A DNA stretch of 64,000 bases from Ascarosepion bandense (taxonomy: Eukaryota > Mollusca > Cephalopoda > Sepiida > Sepiidae), in NCBI GenBank assembly GCA_037127315.1, contig JBBBDQ010000192.1, positions 3,919,001 to 3,983,000 of the forward strand, written 5' to 3'. This document shows positions 23,199 through 33,985 of this stretch, in pieces. Position numbers and translations under genes: made by a program. The notes beneath the pieces are model-generated. The model worked only from the letters and a program-made list of their open reading frames with translations, was not told where the DNA came from and did not search any database. Positions within the stretch are counted from its first letter, which is position 1. Each line of letters opens with the position of its first letter.

Positions 23199-24146
23199 AA
23201 TTACTGCTCTCAGGTGAACCAGGTAAGAGTCGATGAAAGGAGTCGGGAATCGTCTAATCGGAAGAGTTTCGTCTGAAATTCGTGACCTCACGTTAATTAG
23301 CTGTAATTACCTGAGCGAGCACCTTCTGATTGTAAATTTTCTTAATGAGAAAATTTTCCGGAAAACCCACTTAGACCAGTTTATCATCCTGAAAAATGCC
23401 AATTTCTGGGGAATGGAATCATGAAGCTGCTTCAAAGATGGCGAAAGTTAGTGGAACAAAATGGTACATGTGTGCATGAATGTCTGTGGACAAATCTTTA
23501 AATATTGTCTTTAAAGTTCAAATTTTTAAAAAAGTATGGAATCTTTTTCCGGTTCTATATATATTTACTTTATTATTTGTATCAACCAAAAGTCTACTTA
23601 GTTCCTAAACATGTAATAACACTAGGACGAAAACCGAGGGAATTTTTCAGTTCTTATGTGCTTATGTTTATGTAACCACTACAAAGTCGCTTTCCAGATG
23701 CGTACATTTGCATTGTTTCCTACGTCGACATATCTAGTTCCCATTCTCTGAAAAAAATATCTCTTTCTTTCTGTGTTCGTCTACTCAAATAATAGGGTTC
23801 CTTTATATGTCTCCCGTCAGTTTTAATTAACGTCACAGTGACAAAGAGGTGAAAGTTTTCAGTATTATCTCGAAACATTGTAATCACACACAACGGAAAA
23901 AGACACCTCTGTTGTTTTATCTTCCTTACTATGTTTATAATTTTAAGTTGTCTCTGAAATGGACGATCAGTAATTCAAATTAAAAAAGTAAACTGATTCT
24001 CCGCCTACGGTAGAATGCAAAAGTGGCACGACTTGAAGAATTTCAACGACTGTGCATTTTCATGGGCCAGTGCATCACCACGTGAGACCCAATACGTCTG
24101 AGCCTCACGTGGTGATGCATTTTATCGAATCGCAATCTTTAGAATA
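23199..24146. other. Unassigned sequence with a perfect hairpin
   Basis: A 63-codon frame at 23233-23424 has no recognised domain. A perfect 16-bp inverted repeat lies at 24071-24086 and 24104-24119. Nothing else is recognised. Confidence 0.4.
24071..24119. repeat. Perfect 16-bp inverted repeat
   Basis: TGCATCACCACGTGAG and its exact reverse complement are separated by 17 bases. Each arm includes an E-box CACGTG. Confidence 0.9.
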
Positions 24147-24315
24147 GTTGCCAACCAAGGCTATAAAATCCAGTCTGTCCTAATTAACCCATAACTGAGG
24201 GAAGAGATAGATTCGTGCCTTTCCCAAACGTAAGCGAATGTAAAGAACACCGATGGAATTCAAACATATTATCTCCGATTTTTTATTCCCAGTCTGAATC
24301 CATTACACTACAAAT
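24147..24315 (-). mobile_element. SINE-1, partial decayed copy F
   Basis: Minus-strand similarity to SINE-1: the body words GGTTGCCAACCAAGG (+ sense GTTGCCAACCAAGGCTAT) and TTAACCCATAACTGAGGGAA, then a degraded tRNA head ending near 24312. The (CTGA)n tail is missing. Confidence 0.7.
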
Positions 24316-25497
24316 ATATCCGACTAAAAAAGAAGACCAAATAAACCAATTGTCTCTTTTAAAAATTACGATATGTTCCTGTGCGGCTGTTAATAGTAAA
24401 CGCTGTACAAATGGCTTCAGGAATTATTTTAAACCTAAATGTTTCTCCTATTAGTATTTCTTATTATCACGTTGATATCAATATCAAGTATATAAACAAT
24501 TAAATATGAATAATGGAAAACACAGAAGAGGATTGAACCCTGATAGAAACATTTACTAGTTTTTGAAAGACATAAAAGAAGTAACAAATGAACAGTGTAA
24601 AGCTAAAACGTCTTTCACTGCAGACAATGGAGTAATACGCACATAATATATGGATATTAAGCAAGAAATAAATGGCTGGTTTGTTAAACATATTTGACTG
24701 TTGATTGAAATGATCAGTAAGCATTGTGCAGACTCAAGTCATCTCCTAACTTGTGCGGCTAATGAAAACATCTACATCTAGTTTAACTAAAAATAATACA
24801 TATCTTATTACTGAAAGAAATACTGTATATCTTATTAGTAAAGGAAATGCTGTATATTTTATTAGTGGTTGAATTGGATGACGGACCAACGCGGTTCTTA
24901 TTATAGTATAGACTCTGACTTACCAATAATTTTTTAGGTGTGAGTGATTTGGCGATTAACAGCGCAGTAAAATTCAATTTCCACTTTAGAAATGCACAAA
25001 GAATCTACCTTTCTCAAGTATGAGCTCCATAACAGGACATACTAGATTCTCTAGCAAATTAGTTGAAGAGAAGGACAACTTTGAAACTAAAGCCGTCGAG
25101 AATATAACAAGAAACCACTCAAAAGGTCATAGCAATACACATTTTGAGAATATTAAATAGAAAAACGGAAGCTGTAGAGAGCCATGATACGGTATTTTCT
25201 GAAAGATCATGACATTTAAAAGAACAAGTATGTTACATAGGCTCAAAAGTAGTGTAGCTGATTAGTGTTGGAAGGTGGATAGAGACAAAGAACTGAACAC
25301 AGGTAAATAATTTTTGCATCATACAAATGCCATTCGAAAAGTAGCAAATATTTCTTGTAAAGATCCTGTGTATTGGCCAAAATATAGACAACTGCTCTAG
25401 AGAATAATGTGGCAGGTAGGAACTTTCAAAATTAATCCAACTGGTTTTCTTAACTTCTGAATTAAAGTACTTTTATTATTTAATAGAGTTTTCAAAC
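24316..25497. other. Unassigned noncoding sequence
   Basis: AT-rich. A short diverged tandem near 24800-24860 contains TATCTTATTAGTAAAGGAAA-like units. No gene is recognised. Confidence 0.4.
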
Positions 25498-25522
25498 TCT
25501 CTCTCTCTCTCTCTCTCTCTTT

Positions 25523-25552
<30 letters not shown>
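25498..25552. repeat. (CT)n microsatellite
   Basis: CT dinucleotides with a TTT interruption in the middle. Confidence 0.95.
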
Positions 25553-25555
<3 letters not shown>

Positions 25556-27019
25556 TTAATGCTTTGATGCCAGTGAAGTCTTCTTGTATTTATCCAAAGG
25601 CAATAATATGAAAATCTCTATGGAATATTCCAGTTAATTTCTTGCTCCGCTACACGCCCGAAATTGAAGTGACGCATGCTTTCTTGATACTATAAAATTC
25701 TCATCGCTGAAGAGAGCAGATACTAAAAAGAAGTTTTCGAATTTCTTTAGTTCACCAAATTAATGCCATCAAAGCATGCCTTTAATTTGTAAAAAGAATC
25801 AATGTGAAATACCCCATAAAAAATGCTACTTTATTTTTGATTCGCCTAGTTATAAAACGATATACTGAGAGTTGTAATAAAAAAGTAACAACTGGATGTA
25901 AAATGGAAGAAATGCGAGTCAAAAAAATCTAAGAAATTAAACTAATGTTTTCGAGTATTTCATTGGAATAAACATAACTATGTTTTAGATAACAACATCG
26001 TGAAAAGAAAAAGCATCTATAACAAGAGGAAGTCCTGGGAGTACCAATATTTGTTTATATTGACCTTAAAAAATCTATGGTGGCGTAAATTTCCGTTTTT
26101 GCCAAGCGTTCCCCCATGATCCAATAAAAAAAGAAAGAAAAAAAGAAACAAAGAGCACCAGCAAAATGAACAAAATACGAGGTTTAATTGTTCATTGTGC
26201 AATGAAAAGCGATTTTACGTCTGAAACTATTTTGACAATGAATTGGATTCGCGTTAGCTACACAGCAAATGTGGTTCTGTTCAAGAGAAAACCAATGAAT
26301 AAATCCAAACATAAGTCAAAAGAAATAAACGTCTTGGAATTGAAGAAAAACAGATATTTTTAAAGGAAGACAGGAAAATAATAATGGAAAGTTTTAATCA
26401 AAACAGAAAAAAAAATGATATTTATTTATTCAGCAATTTTGGTAACTTAAGAGAAATTCATGTTCTTCTGCGTTTTCTCTTTTCTTCTCTCTTTCTCATA
26501 CGTTATCTCACCTACGATATCTCATGCCATTGTTGTTCATGACTCATCACTACTACTACTACTACTACTACGACTACGACTGCTATTGCTTCAACTTCAA
26601 ATACTTCAGTAAACACTTATGCTGGATGATAATGACTTCTTGCTTAAATTCGTTGTCAGACAATCAATATTATTGAGTCAATGTTATTGCGTAAAAAATA
26701 TAAAAAAAGTGCCGAGTCGTCTGTAAAAGGAACGCTTTTACGCGACTTTCTTTTTCAATGGAAACATCAATATTACAATACAATGTTACAACTAAACACC
26801 AGGTCAAACACTTCTAAATTAAATTTCAAATAGTAAAAATGGAGTATTTAATAAACAATTTTTCGATTAATAGTATCTATCTTATAATAATTTAATCAAT
26901 ATGGCTATTTTATTTTATTTTGTGACTTTTCGTTTTCCTATGAAATTTTTGCTCTACGGACGCATTTCTGTAAAGTAGAAATGACTGATGACTTCACGCT
27001 CAAACAGTCGATGTAATTG
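25553..27019. other. Unassigned noncoding sequence
   Basis: Contains a short (CTA)n run near 26548-26572. No domain, RNA or dispersed repeat is recognised. Confidence 0.4.
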
Positions 27020-27039
27020 TAATAATAATAATAATAATA

Positions 27040-27075
<36 letters not shown>

Positions 27076-27076
27076 G
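27020..27076. repeat. (AAT)n-(ATT)n inverted microsatellite
   Basis: An AAT run is followed by an ATT run, so the two halves are reverse complements and could form a hairpin. Confidence 0.95.
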
Positions 27077-27553
27077 TCTTATAGTTCATCAAATGTTTTA
27101 GTTTTTGATTTAGTTAGGTACAAAACTACATTAGTAGAGTTGTCGACGTCGTTAGAAATCAATAGCAATTGTATACGGAAGAACCCAAATCGCTTTTACA
27201 AATGTGCATTGTGTGTACTTGAACAGTACAGGAAACAAATACAGACGAAATCTTTATTCTAAAAAGAGACGAGTGATGGTATTTGAAATTGAACGTCTTG
27301 AAATTATATACAATTAAACCCAAACGTCATGTGGCTTGATTTTCCGCCAATCCAAATGAAACGTGATGAATCAGCTAATTTCAGATTTCTTTTTTGCTTG
27401 TATTTTTCGTATGCTTGTTGACCATCACTAATTCAGTACACTTGAAATCTGTAGGGTACCGGATAAGCTATTTTGCTATATTATTGATGGTTACATTAGT
27501 GTAAACGTAACCCCAAATACATTGAAAACAACCTCTAAAACAGTTCGTGTTGT
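27077..27553. other. Unassigned noncoding sequence
   Basis: Nothing recognised between the microsatellite and the Gypsy-2 target duplication. Confidence 0.4.
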
Positions 27554-27558
27554 TTAAT
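27554..27558. repeat. Target duplication TTAAT of Gypsy-2 (left)
   Basis: Matches TTAAT at 30610-30614 just beyond the other LTR. Confidence 0.85.
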
Positions 27559-27779
27559 TGTTGTGGACCCAGAAGGTCCGGAAGAAAACTCGAACTCTGG
27601 AAATAGTGAAACATATATATTAAACGGAAAACAAATACAAGAGTGTTACACATCAGTCTGACTGCCAAGTGTTAGACCGGGGTGACTCAACCCAACTCAA
27701 CTCACCATGAGAGGCATATTCTCCCGGTATTCATAATAGTAAGAGTTCATTAAAGTCCAAAAAGGTAGGTCGCATAACA
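27559..27779 (-). repeat. 3' LTR of Gypsy-2
   Basis: + strand sequence from TGTTGTGGAC to CGCATAACA, with inverted TGTT/AACA ends. It is preceded in element sense by a purine-rich GGGAGGTGGA. Confidence 0.9.
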
Positions 27780-27942
27780 TCCACCTCCCAAGCCTTTACC
27801 TCCGCAGGGTCTCAATATCGTTTCTTTTTAGGATTGATAACGATAGGATCCGTGAACTTCCGTTTTCTTTTAGATTGTCGCGGATCTGGTGCTGCTTGGG
27901 GTATCTGTATGTCGAGGGTGTCGTATATGGTATTGATAGCTA

Positions 27943-28560
27943 CTACTTCTTCCTGGGAAGTATTGTTGGAGTCATCCAACAGTCGTTTCTGATTTGATTT
28001 AGGTGTCTCTTATGAGAGAACTGAGGGCCTTGGATTATGGAAACCACATTTCCAATCCTCTTTTCTATCGTGCCAGGTTCCCAGAAAGATGTGTTATTTT
28101 TAAACATCGTGTAGAATACTTTTCCCCCTGGGCTGTATTGTTTTCTTGGTACAATAGAGGTCAGTCTTTGTTTTGGTTGTTTAGGCAGCAATTTGTCAAA
28201 AACGGATCTTATTTTACACGCAAACATTATTTCTGCCGAAGATAGTGATGATGACGCGTTAACGTAAGGAGTGGTCCTATACACTTGTAAGAACTGCTGC
28301 AGGAGCCTTTTCTGTGGGAGTGCTGCAAGCTTTTCTCAGAGCTCTTTTTTTGGTGTTGACAAAACGTTCTGCTTGGCCATTCGACCTGGGGTGATATGTT
28401 TTATCTGAAAAGTCTTACAAAACTCTTTAAAGTCAGCCGACGTAAATTGAGTTCCGTTGTCGCTGACCAAGCGATCTAATACCCCAAAACGGTCGAACAA
28501 TTCATGAAGGTAGTTTATCGTTACATCCGTAGTGGTGTTTTTACATCGGAACACTTCCGG
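27943..28560 (-). pseudogene. Gypsy-2 integrase, catalytic second half and C-terminus
   Basis: Frame-broken integrase. DRFGVLDRLVSDNGTQFTS carries the second catalytic aspartate (about 28455-28500). One frame over, NGQAERFVNT carries the catalytic glutamate (about 28365-28395). Downstream, MYRTTPYVNASSSLSSAE and KVFYTMFKNNTSFWEPGTI with KRHLNQIRN form the C-terminal domain (27943-28284). The family inserts element cDNA into chromosomes; here at least two frameshifts separate the parts. Confidence 0.85.
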
Positions 28561-28789
28561 CCATTTTGTAAAACTATCTAATACAATTAGATAGTAAAAA
28601 AAAACCCTTTAACGGACCTGTAAAGTCCACGTGTATTCTTGACCAAGGTCGGTCCGTCTTTGGCCTCGGTTTATATGTGACAAGGGGTGCTTTTGCCGCC
28701 AAGGCACAGCCCTTGTATGTGTCGACAATGTTTACGATGTCCTGGTCCATTTTAGGCCAGTATACGTAGCTACGCATTAGACTTTTCAT
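28561..28789 (-). pseudogene. Gypsy-2 integrase, zinc region and first aspartate
   Basis: RSYVYWPKMDQDIVNIVDTY matches the N-terminal HHCC zinc region of Ty3/Gypsy integrases. PWSRIHVDFTGPLKGFF follows with the first catalytic aspartate. The CxxC of the zinc motif is altered (CALAAKA where C..CQ is usual). The frame shifts after GFF. Confidence 0.85.
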
Positions 28790-29169
28790 CCTGTTTTTCG
28801 GGGAAGGTTTTTTTTTTTAATTCCTTCTTGAGTTTCACTGACTCGGTCGTCAGATTTTCTATTTTCTGGCAAAAAGTGTTGATTGGTAAATCCCAAAGAT
28901 TGAACTGTCATCCAATCTGTGCTAAATAAATTGTCGGTGTTTTTTAACAAGAACGTTTTCAGTTTTTTGGTAGTTCCGTTAAAAGTAACGTTCGTAATAA
29001 TTTCACCCTCAAATTTATTTTTTTTACTTGTCACCGATCTAGCTATTTTGTTGGTTTTCAGCATGGTTGGTTTATTCAACCTTTTCCAAGTATGCCGGTT
29101 GATTATTGAAAAATCAGACCCAGAGTCTAATTGTATCCTGACTTTTTTATTCAGCATTTCTACCTGCAC
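28786..29169 (-). pseudogene. Gypsy-2 aspartic protease
   Basis: The open frame begins MQVEMLNKKVRIQLDSGSD with an intact catalytic DSG, unlike Gypsy-1. It continues FSIINRHTWKRLNKP, GEIITNVTFNGTTK and TDWMTVQSLGF. The retropepsin would cleave the Gag-Pol polyprotein. It overlaps the start of the integrase fragment by four bases because the RT/RNase H block has been deleted at this point. Confidence 0.85.
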
Positions 29170-29177
29170 GTACTTTC

Positions 29178-29930
29178 TTATATTTTGACGCCCAGTTCGT
29201 CTGTTTTTGTGGATTTAACCCGACTTTTACTCCCTTTATTTGTTCTGCACTGTGAACTCTTGTGCCCAACTTTATTAGAAGTTAGACAGGTTTTAAAACA
29301 ATATGGGCAATCCCTAAACCAATGAAGGGCTCCACAACGGAAACATGGGTTAGGCGGTAACTTTTTCTGTTTATTATTGAGTTGGCTTTTTTTTTTTAGG
29401 AGAGTGAAAATAATCTTTCTTTTTAGTTTGACTTGTTTTTGAAGGGGAGAAACAATGTGATTTTCGATGTATTTTCCTTGTATGCGCAACGCCTGACTCT
29501 TCAATATCTCTAGAATCATTTTTAACACTTATAAACATTTGGTAGTCTTCGACTATATTTTGTAAAGTCAAATTTGGCTCACCTTCTATCCTGGTTAGGA
29601 ATCTACGTCTAATTTCTGCATCTTTTGCACTCCAAATAGTGTTTTGTGAAAAAGTAGTTTCGCTTTCGGTATTTTGACCCTTATGACCACTGTTCGTAGT
29701 AATAAATTTTCAAACATTTTCTGTTGTCCCAGCAGTCTTTCTTGTTTTGTTTTGTTTTGTTTTTTTTTCTATTTTTTTTTTTTTTTTTTTTACTGTAGTT
29801 CCAGTTGTTTTTCTTCAATTCTTAGTTGTCGTTCTTCGTTTTTTCGTTGTTGTTCAAACTGGATTTTATCCAGTTCTAACATTGTAGCTTTAAATTCTTC
29901 CATGTTTAAATTTCAAAATTACGCTTCTAA
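29178..29930 (-). pseudogene. Gypsy-2 gag with zinc knuckle
   Basis: In transcription order it holds a Glu/Gln-rich N-terminal part near 29700-29900, disrupted by T-runs on the + strand. MTLQNIVEDYQMF and DSRDIEESGVAHTRKIHRKS follow (29374-29571), matching KDIEESGFAHIRKVKR in Gypsy-1. The nucleocapsid motif CFRCGALHWFRDC with a second, altered knuckle ending HKSSQC lies at about 29250-29350. Stops and frameshifts are present. Confidence 0.75.
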
Positions 29931-30385
29931 CGTAATTTTAGTTGTACAAAATCTTTATGTCGCTCGAAGAAATAGAGGGGAGAAAAAAATCACATTTTTT
30001 CCTCTTTAGAGACGTTAATCACGTACACATAAAGTTTATAATTTCGGCGGTGGTAAAACAAAAATAATATTTTTCTTTCTTGTTAGCCCAATGCCGAAAC
30101 TTTGGGAGAAAAAATCCTTTTAGTTAATAAGAAAAAATAAATCAACTTACAGGGTTTTTTTTCCCCCGATAAGCTTGTTTTTTTTTAGGTTGTCGTGTAA
30201 TCCTGATGTTAGTTCTTCCACGTTTGTCTTTTTTTTTTTTTGTTCTCAAATAAACAAGATCCTTAAATGTTCTTCGTCACCCAGTGTTGTAGAGACTAGC
30301 CAAAATTTTATTTTTATTTTATTTTATTTATTTTTTTTTTTTATGATTTCATGTGAAGTTCGTTTTTTAGATCCTTCGTCGCTAG
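29931..30385 (-). other. Gypsy-2 leader between 5' LTR and gag
   Basis: Noncoding in element sense. It contains the primer-site motif next to the LTR (CTAGCGACGAAGGATC, minus strand near 30368-30383) and several long T-runs on the + strand. Confidence 0.6.
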
Positions 30386-30609
30386 TGTTGTGGACCGAGA
30401 AAAGGTCCGGAAGAAAACTCGAACTTGGGAATTAGTGAAACATATTAAACGGAAAACAAATACAAGTGTTACACGTCAGTCTGACTGCCAATTATTAGAC
30501 CGGGGTGACCCAACCCAACACAACCCCCCACTCCGAGAGCATTATTCTTCCGTTATTCATAATAATAGGAAGAATTCATTATAGTCCAAAAAGGGTAGGT
30601 TCCATAACA
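30386..30609 (-). repeat. 5' LTR of Gypsy-2
   Basis: + strand TGTTGTGGACCG to CCATAACA. By eye highly similar to 27559-27779, with several small indels. It is followed by TTAAT (30610-30614). Confidence 0.9.
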
Positions 30610-30614
30610 TTAAT

Positions 30615-31438
30615 AAAGAAAAAAATTAAATTAAATAAGGAATATCAAGTGAAATTAAAATTAAACACAGGTCAAATACAGTAATTTCTAATGAGTTACA
30701 TAAGCAAGTTCATAAACAGGTTCTACCTTAGCTGTTACGGGCAACGCACAGTAATTGCGCTTCGCACCACAAGAAGCACTTCCTGTATAGATTGGTGCCA
30801 TGGCTGAGACTATACATCAGAAGATTATAACAAAAATGCACAAAAGACAATGAGAAATGCCTTAACAGTGTTTGAAAAGCAACTGATGCTGCAGCTACAA
30901 CCATCAGACAGTAATGATGTGTGTACGCGTAAATTCTGAAATTTATCTCTTGGAAAACAGTACCAGATTATTGGATCAATCGAATAACTACCGGATTAAT
31001 GATTACCAAGCACACTTCGCAACATATTTGTACAAAATACATGTATAATAGCCTCATCAGCATGTAAAAAATAATACAAATAATGGAAGGACTAATAATA
31101 AAAATGAAAAGTCAACACCCAAAAACATAAAATATGAACACGGCCACAATGTGCTGATTGTATTTGGAAGATAATAAAACACTCCCATCAATTTAGAAAC
31201 ATAAAAATCTACCCATTCAGTTAAAATTTTGAAAAAAATCTTTGCTTTGATAATCGCTAAAAGAATAGTCGAAAGCGTTCGGATATACAGAATTTTTGTA
31301 CATTTTTTATACACTTTATATCCAGAAAATAAAATACTTTCGAACGGAAGAAAAATTAAATAAAACGCTAAATCACTGTAACGTGTCAGTTGTCTTTAAT
31401 GAAACTTGTATAAAAGAAGAATTCCTGCCTAAGTACAC

Positions 31439-31441
<3 letters not shown>
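30615..31441. other. Unassigned noncoding sequence
   Basis: AT-rich. Short frames (78-85 codons) lack recognisable features. No SINE head or transposase motif was seen. Confidence 0.4.

Positions 31442-31491
<50 letters not shown>
31442..31491. repeat. (TA)n microsatellite
   Basis: About 24 uninterrupted TA units. Confidence 0.95.
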
Positions 31492-31494
<3 letters not shown>

Positions 31495-31527
31495 CTGAGA
31501 GGAAAAATTTACACATATTTAAACGGT

Positions 31528-31764
31528 TATAAATCCAGAATTTATTTTAACAATGTATATTTACATTGTCTCTTTCAGACTGTTGAAATATAAAGAAATT
31601 CACCCAGAATATTGAAAAAAGTTTTTAATAGAGGAGGTGAAGCTTGTATTATTAAAACCGGAAATAAATTGAGAATAGATACATCAGATCACGCATATAA
31701 CATAATACAGACAAAAGAATACATGCATTAAATCGCACATACACTAAACAAATCTTATGAGAAA

Positions 31765-31827
<63 letters not shown>

Positions 31828-32087
31828 TTTAAGAATAGACAGACGCAAAAAGGGGCAACAGACGGGACACAAACTCACACAATTATATAAAAATGTATAG
31901 AATATATACTCACATAAAAATTAAGGGGATCTGATGTATCTATCCCCAATCATGTTACTTCCGGTTTTAATAATACAAGCTTCACTTTTCTTTATTTTCC
32001 TTTTTTTTAATATTCTGAGTGAAGTTATTAATTTTTCAATAGGAGACAATGTAAATTTACATTATTAAAATAAATTCTGGATTTATA
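31528..32087. mobile_element. Foldback / MITE-like element
   Basis: The outer 23 bases TATAAATCCAGAATTTATTT... at 31528 are the exact reverse complement of 32065-32087. Similarity continues inward for about 160 bases per arm, including AAGCTTGTATTATTAAAACCGG against its complement near 31960-31985. The centre holds an (AC)n run (31769-31826) and no coding sequence. TA dinucleotides at both edges would fit a Tc1/mariner-mobilised MITE, but the mobilising transposase is unknown. Confidence 0.75.
31769..31826. repeat. (AC)n microsatellite
   Basis: About 29 AC units in the loop of the foldback element. Confidence 0.95.
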
Positions 32088-32230
32088 TGTTGAGTTTTAC
32101 TCTCAAGATTTTATAATGCTCTGAATAATATCCATCGAGCTCTCAATTTTTATCTAATTAATAATTTATATTAGTTGAATAACATCTTTTGGGTTACCTT
32201 CTCCGTCTTTAAGGGTTAGCCTTTCTCTCA

Positions 32231-32281
<51 letters not shown>

Positions 32282-33099
32282 TTCTGTTTAAGAAAATTTA
32301 AAAAAACGGATCGCAAGTCAAACATTTGTTTGTACTCACTAAAAAAAATAGTATTTTTACCAATCAGTAATAATGTCGGATAAAAATCCTTTCAAAAATT
32401 ACTGTTGTTAACTTTTCGGGTACCAAACTGAATCTACCAGATATAAATTCGTAGAAGTTGCAAGGAAAAATGTGCGTTGTTCAAATTCAAATTTTGCTTT
32501 ATCTCCTGTTTTCTATGGCCAAATTAGTAGCGACACAGTTTTCGATCCTTTCCATTGAGACATTTTTTCTTTAATAGGACTTCTTGACCTTGACAGTTTG
32601 TTATTAATTTCCCTGTTTAAGAAAAAAAAACAAAAAAAAAACGAAAAACACGAATAACAACATTATATATATATATATATATGTTAAAATTTATGTATTT
32701 AGGCAGCAAATTTTCTTTTAAAAATGTCAGATTAAATAAAGTGTAAACATTATGTCTGCTTACTTATAATAAAATCCGCTCGTATAATCTTTCGCGTATT
32801 ATAATTGAAAGATGTTAAAAATGCGCTGTTTGACAGTTAATTTTATTATCCATTTCTCAATATTCCAAAGTACTTTCAATCTCCTTCCGAGATCATCTTC
32901 AGGAGTGTAAATTGTGGTAACGAAAATTATTGCAAAACTCTGTTGCTAAAAATTACTGTAAATTTTCTTCTTGCTTTGAATGTAACGGTTGACAGATTGC
33001 TTTGCTTGAAACTTTCCACAATTGAATTTTTTTATATTTTAATGTAATGGTGATGCACGTGTTAAAGCATAAAAAAACTGTTCTTTTTATAAACATTTT
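32088..33099. other. AT-rich noncoding stretch
   Basis: Contains (TA)n at 32234-32278 and a short one near 32664-32682. No gene is recognised. The part near 33000-33099 may be the 3' UTR of the adjacent PLE. Confidence 0.45.
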
Positions 33100-33754
33100 A
33101 GAACATTACTACAGTATTCATAGCTGTTCTATTAATTGACGGCTTAAGTTTTTTTATGAATATCGCCTCGAGGATCTGTAATTTACTTTTGTTGTTTTCT
33201 TGGTGTAGGATAGTTGTGTTATCGACCATTCTTTTTATATTGGGATTATAGACAGGAATGTTATTGCAGATGTCTAGAAATTGACGAATGGTCAGACATA
33301 TGTAATGTAAGATGTCTTGTTAATGTAATTACTGTAAATCCAACATATAAATTTGTTTTTTGTCGAAGATACTTTCCCCCAAGGGACATTTGAATTGATA
33401 TATAATGTTGTTTTTAAGTAAATCATCAGTTGGTGTGAAGGAGTTATTACGGATAATTAAATTAGTAATATTGTATTTTTTAGAATATATTATTAACTTT
33501 ATTTTTTTATTAGGATCAACGGGAGATATATTGGTACAAATGAGATTTTTTATGATTTTTCATCCTGTTTGTAATTATTGTGCATCTGGTTACAGTAAAA
33601 AGTTTTTTAAAAAGTAGTATTTAGAGAGAGAAGTAAAATTACTACATGCTTTATTATTGAAAGATAAATCTTGCTGGTAAAATAGAGACAAAATTATTCT
33701 CAGTACATCAGATTTAATATTTAGTAATATTAGGATTTTCAGTAGTTGAAAATG

Positions 33755-33793
33755 CCTTACAGATTCCATTTGTATACAATGGAATCTGTAAGG
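33755..33793. repeat. Perfect 16-bp inverted repeat
   Basis: CCTTACAGATTCCATT and its exact reverse complement flank a 7-base loop (TGTATAC). It lies at the upstream edge of the insertion in PLE-1. Confidence 0.9.
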
Positions 33794-33799
33794 TATTTA

Positions 33800-33985
33800 C
33801 TTTGCTTTGAACAAGGAATGCAAACAATATACCTCAGTGATCGTAATAAACAGTTCGGTTCGAAATTCATAGCACCTGAAGAAGGCCGGAGCGTGCAACG
33901 ACCGAAACGTTGTAAAAATGACAACAAAGATGAGAACAATAGTCCAAATAATGTAAATAGTGTGAATACTACATAATCTCAGAAG
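33800..33985 (+). mobile_element. SINE-2 3' part with hammerhead-like motif
   Basis: Shares AAGGAATG, TCAGTGATCGTAATAAA, TTCGAAATTC and GAAGAAGGCCGGAGCGT with the minus-strand element at 62545-62828, but it lacks the tRNA-like head. The motif CACCTGAAGAAGGCCGGAGC continues to ACGACCGAAACGTTG (about 33877-33914). It has the CUGANGA box and the GAAAC box of a hammerhead ribozyme, with an imperfect intervening stem. The tail ends GAACAATAGTCCAAATAATG. It interrupts the PLE-1 relic in the opposite orientation. Confidence 0.6.

Larger units (their letters stand above)
27559..30609 (-). mobile_element. Ty3/Gypsy-type LTR element (Gypsy-2), RT deleted
   Basis: A 3,051-bp element on the minus strand with two ~220-bp LTRs and a 5-bp duplication. 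In transcription order it has the 5' LTR (30386-30609), a primer-site motif CTAGCGACGAAGGATC, gag, zinc knuckle, protease, integrase, a purine tract and the 3' LTR (27559-27779). Reverse transcriptase and RNase H are missing between protease and integrase. Its protease and gag resemble Gypsy-1, but the LTRs differ, so the two are related families and not copies of one. Confidence 0.9.
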
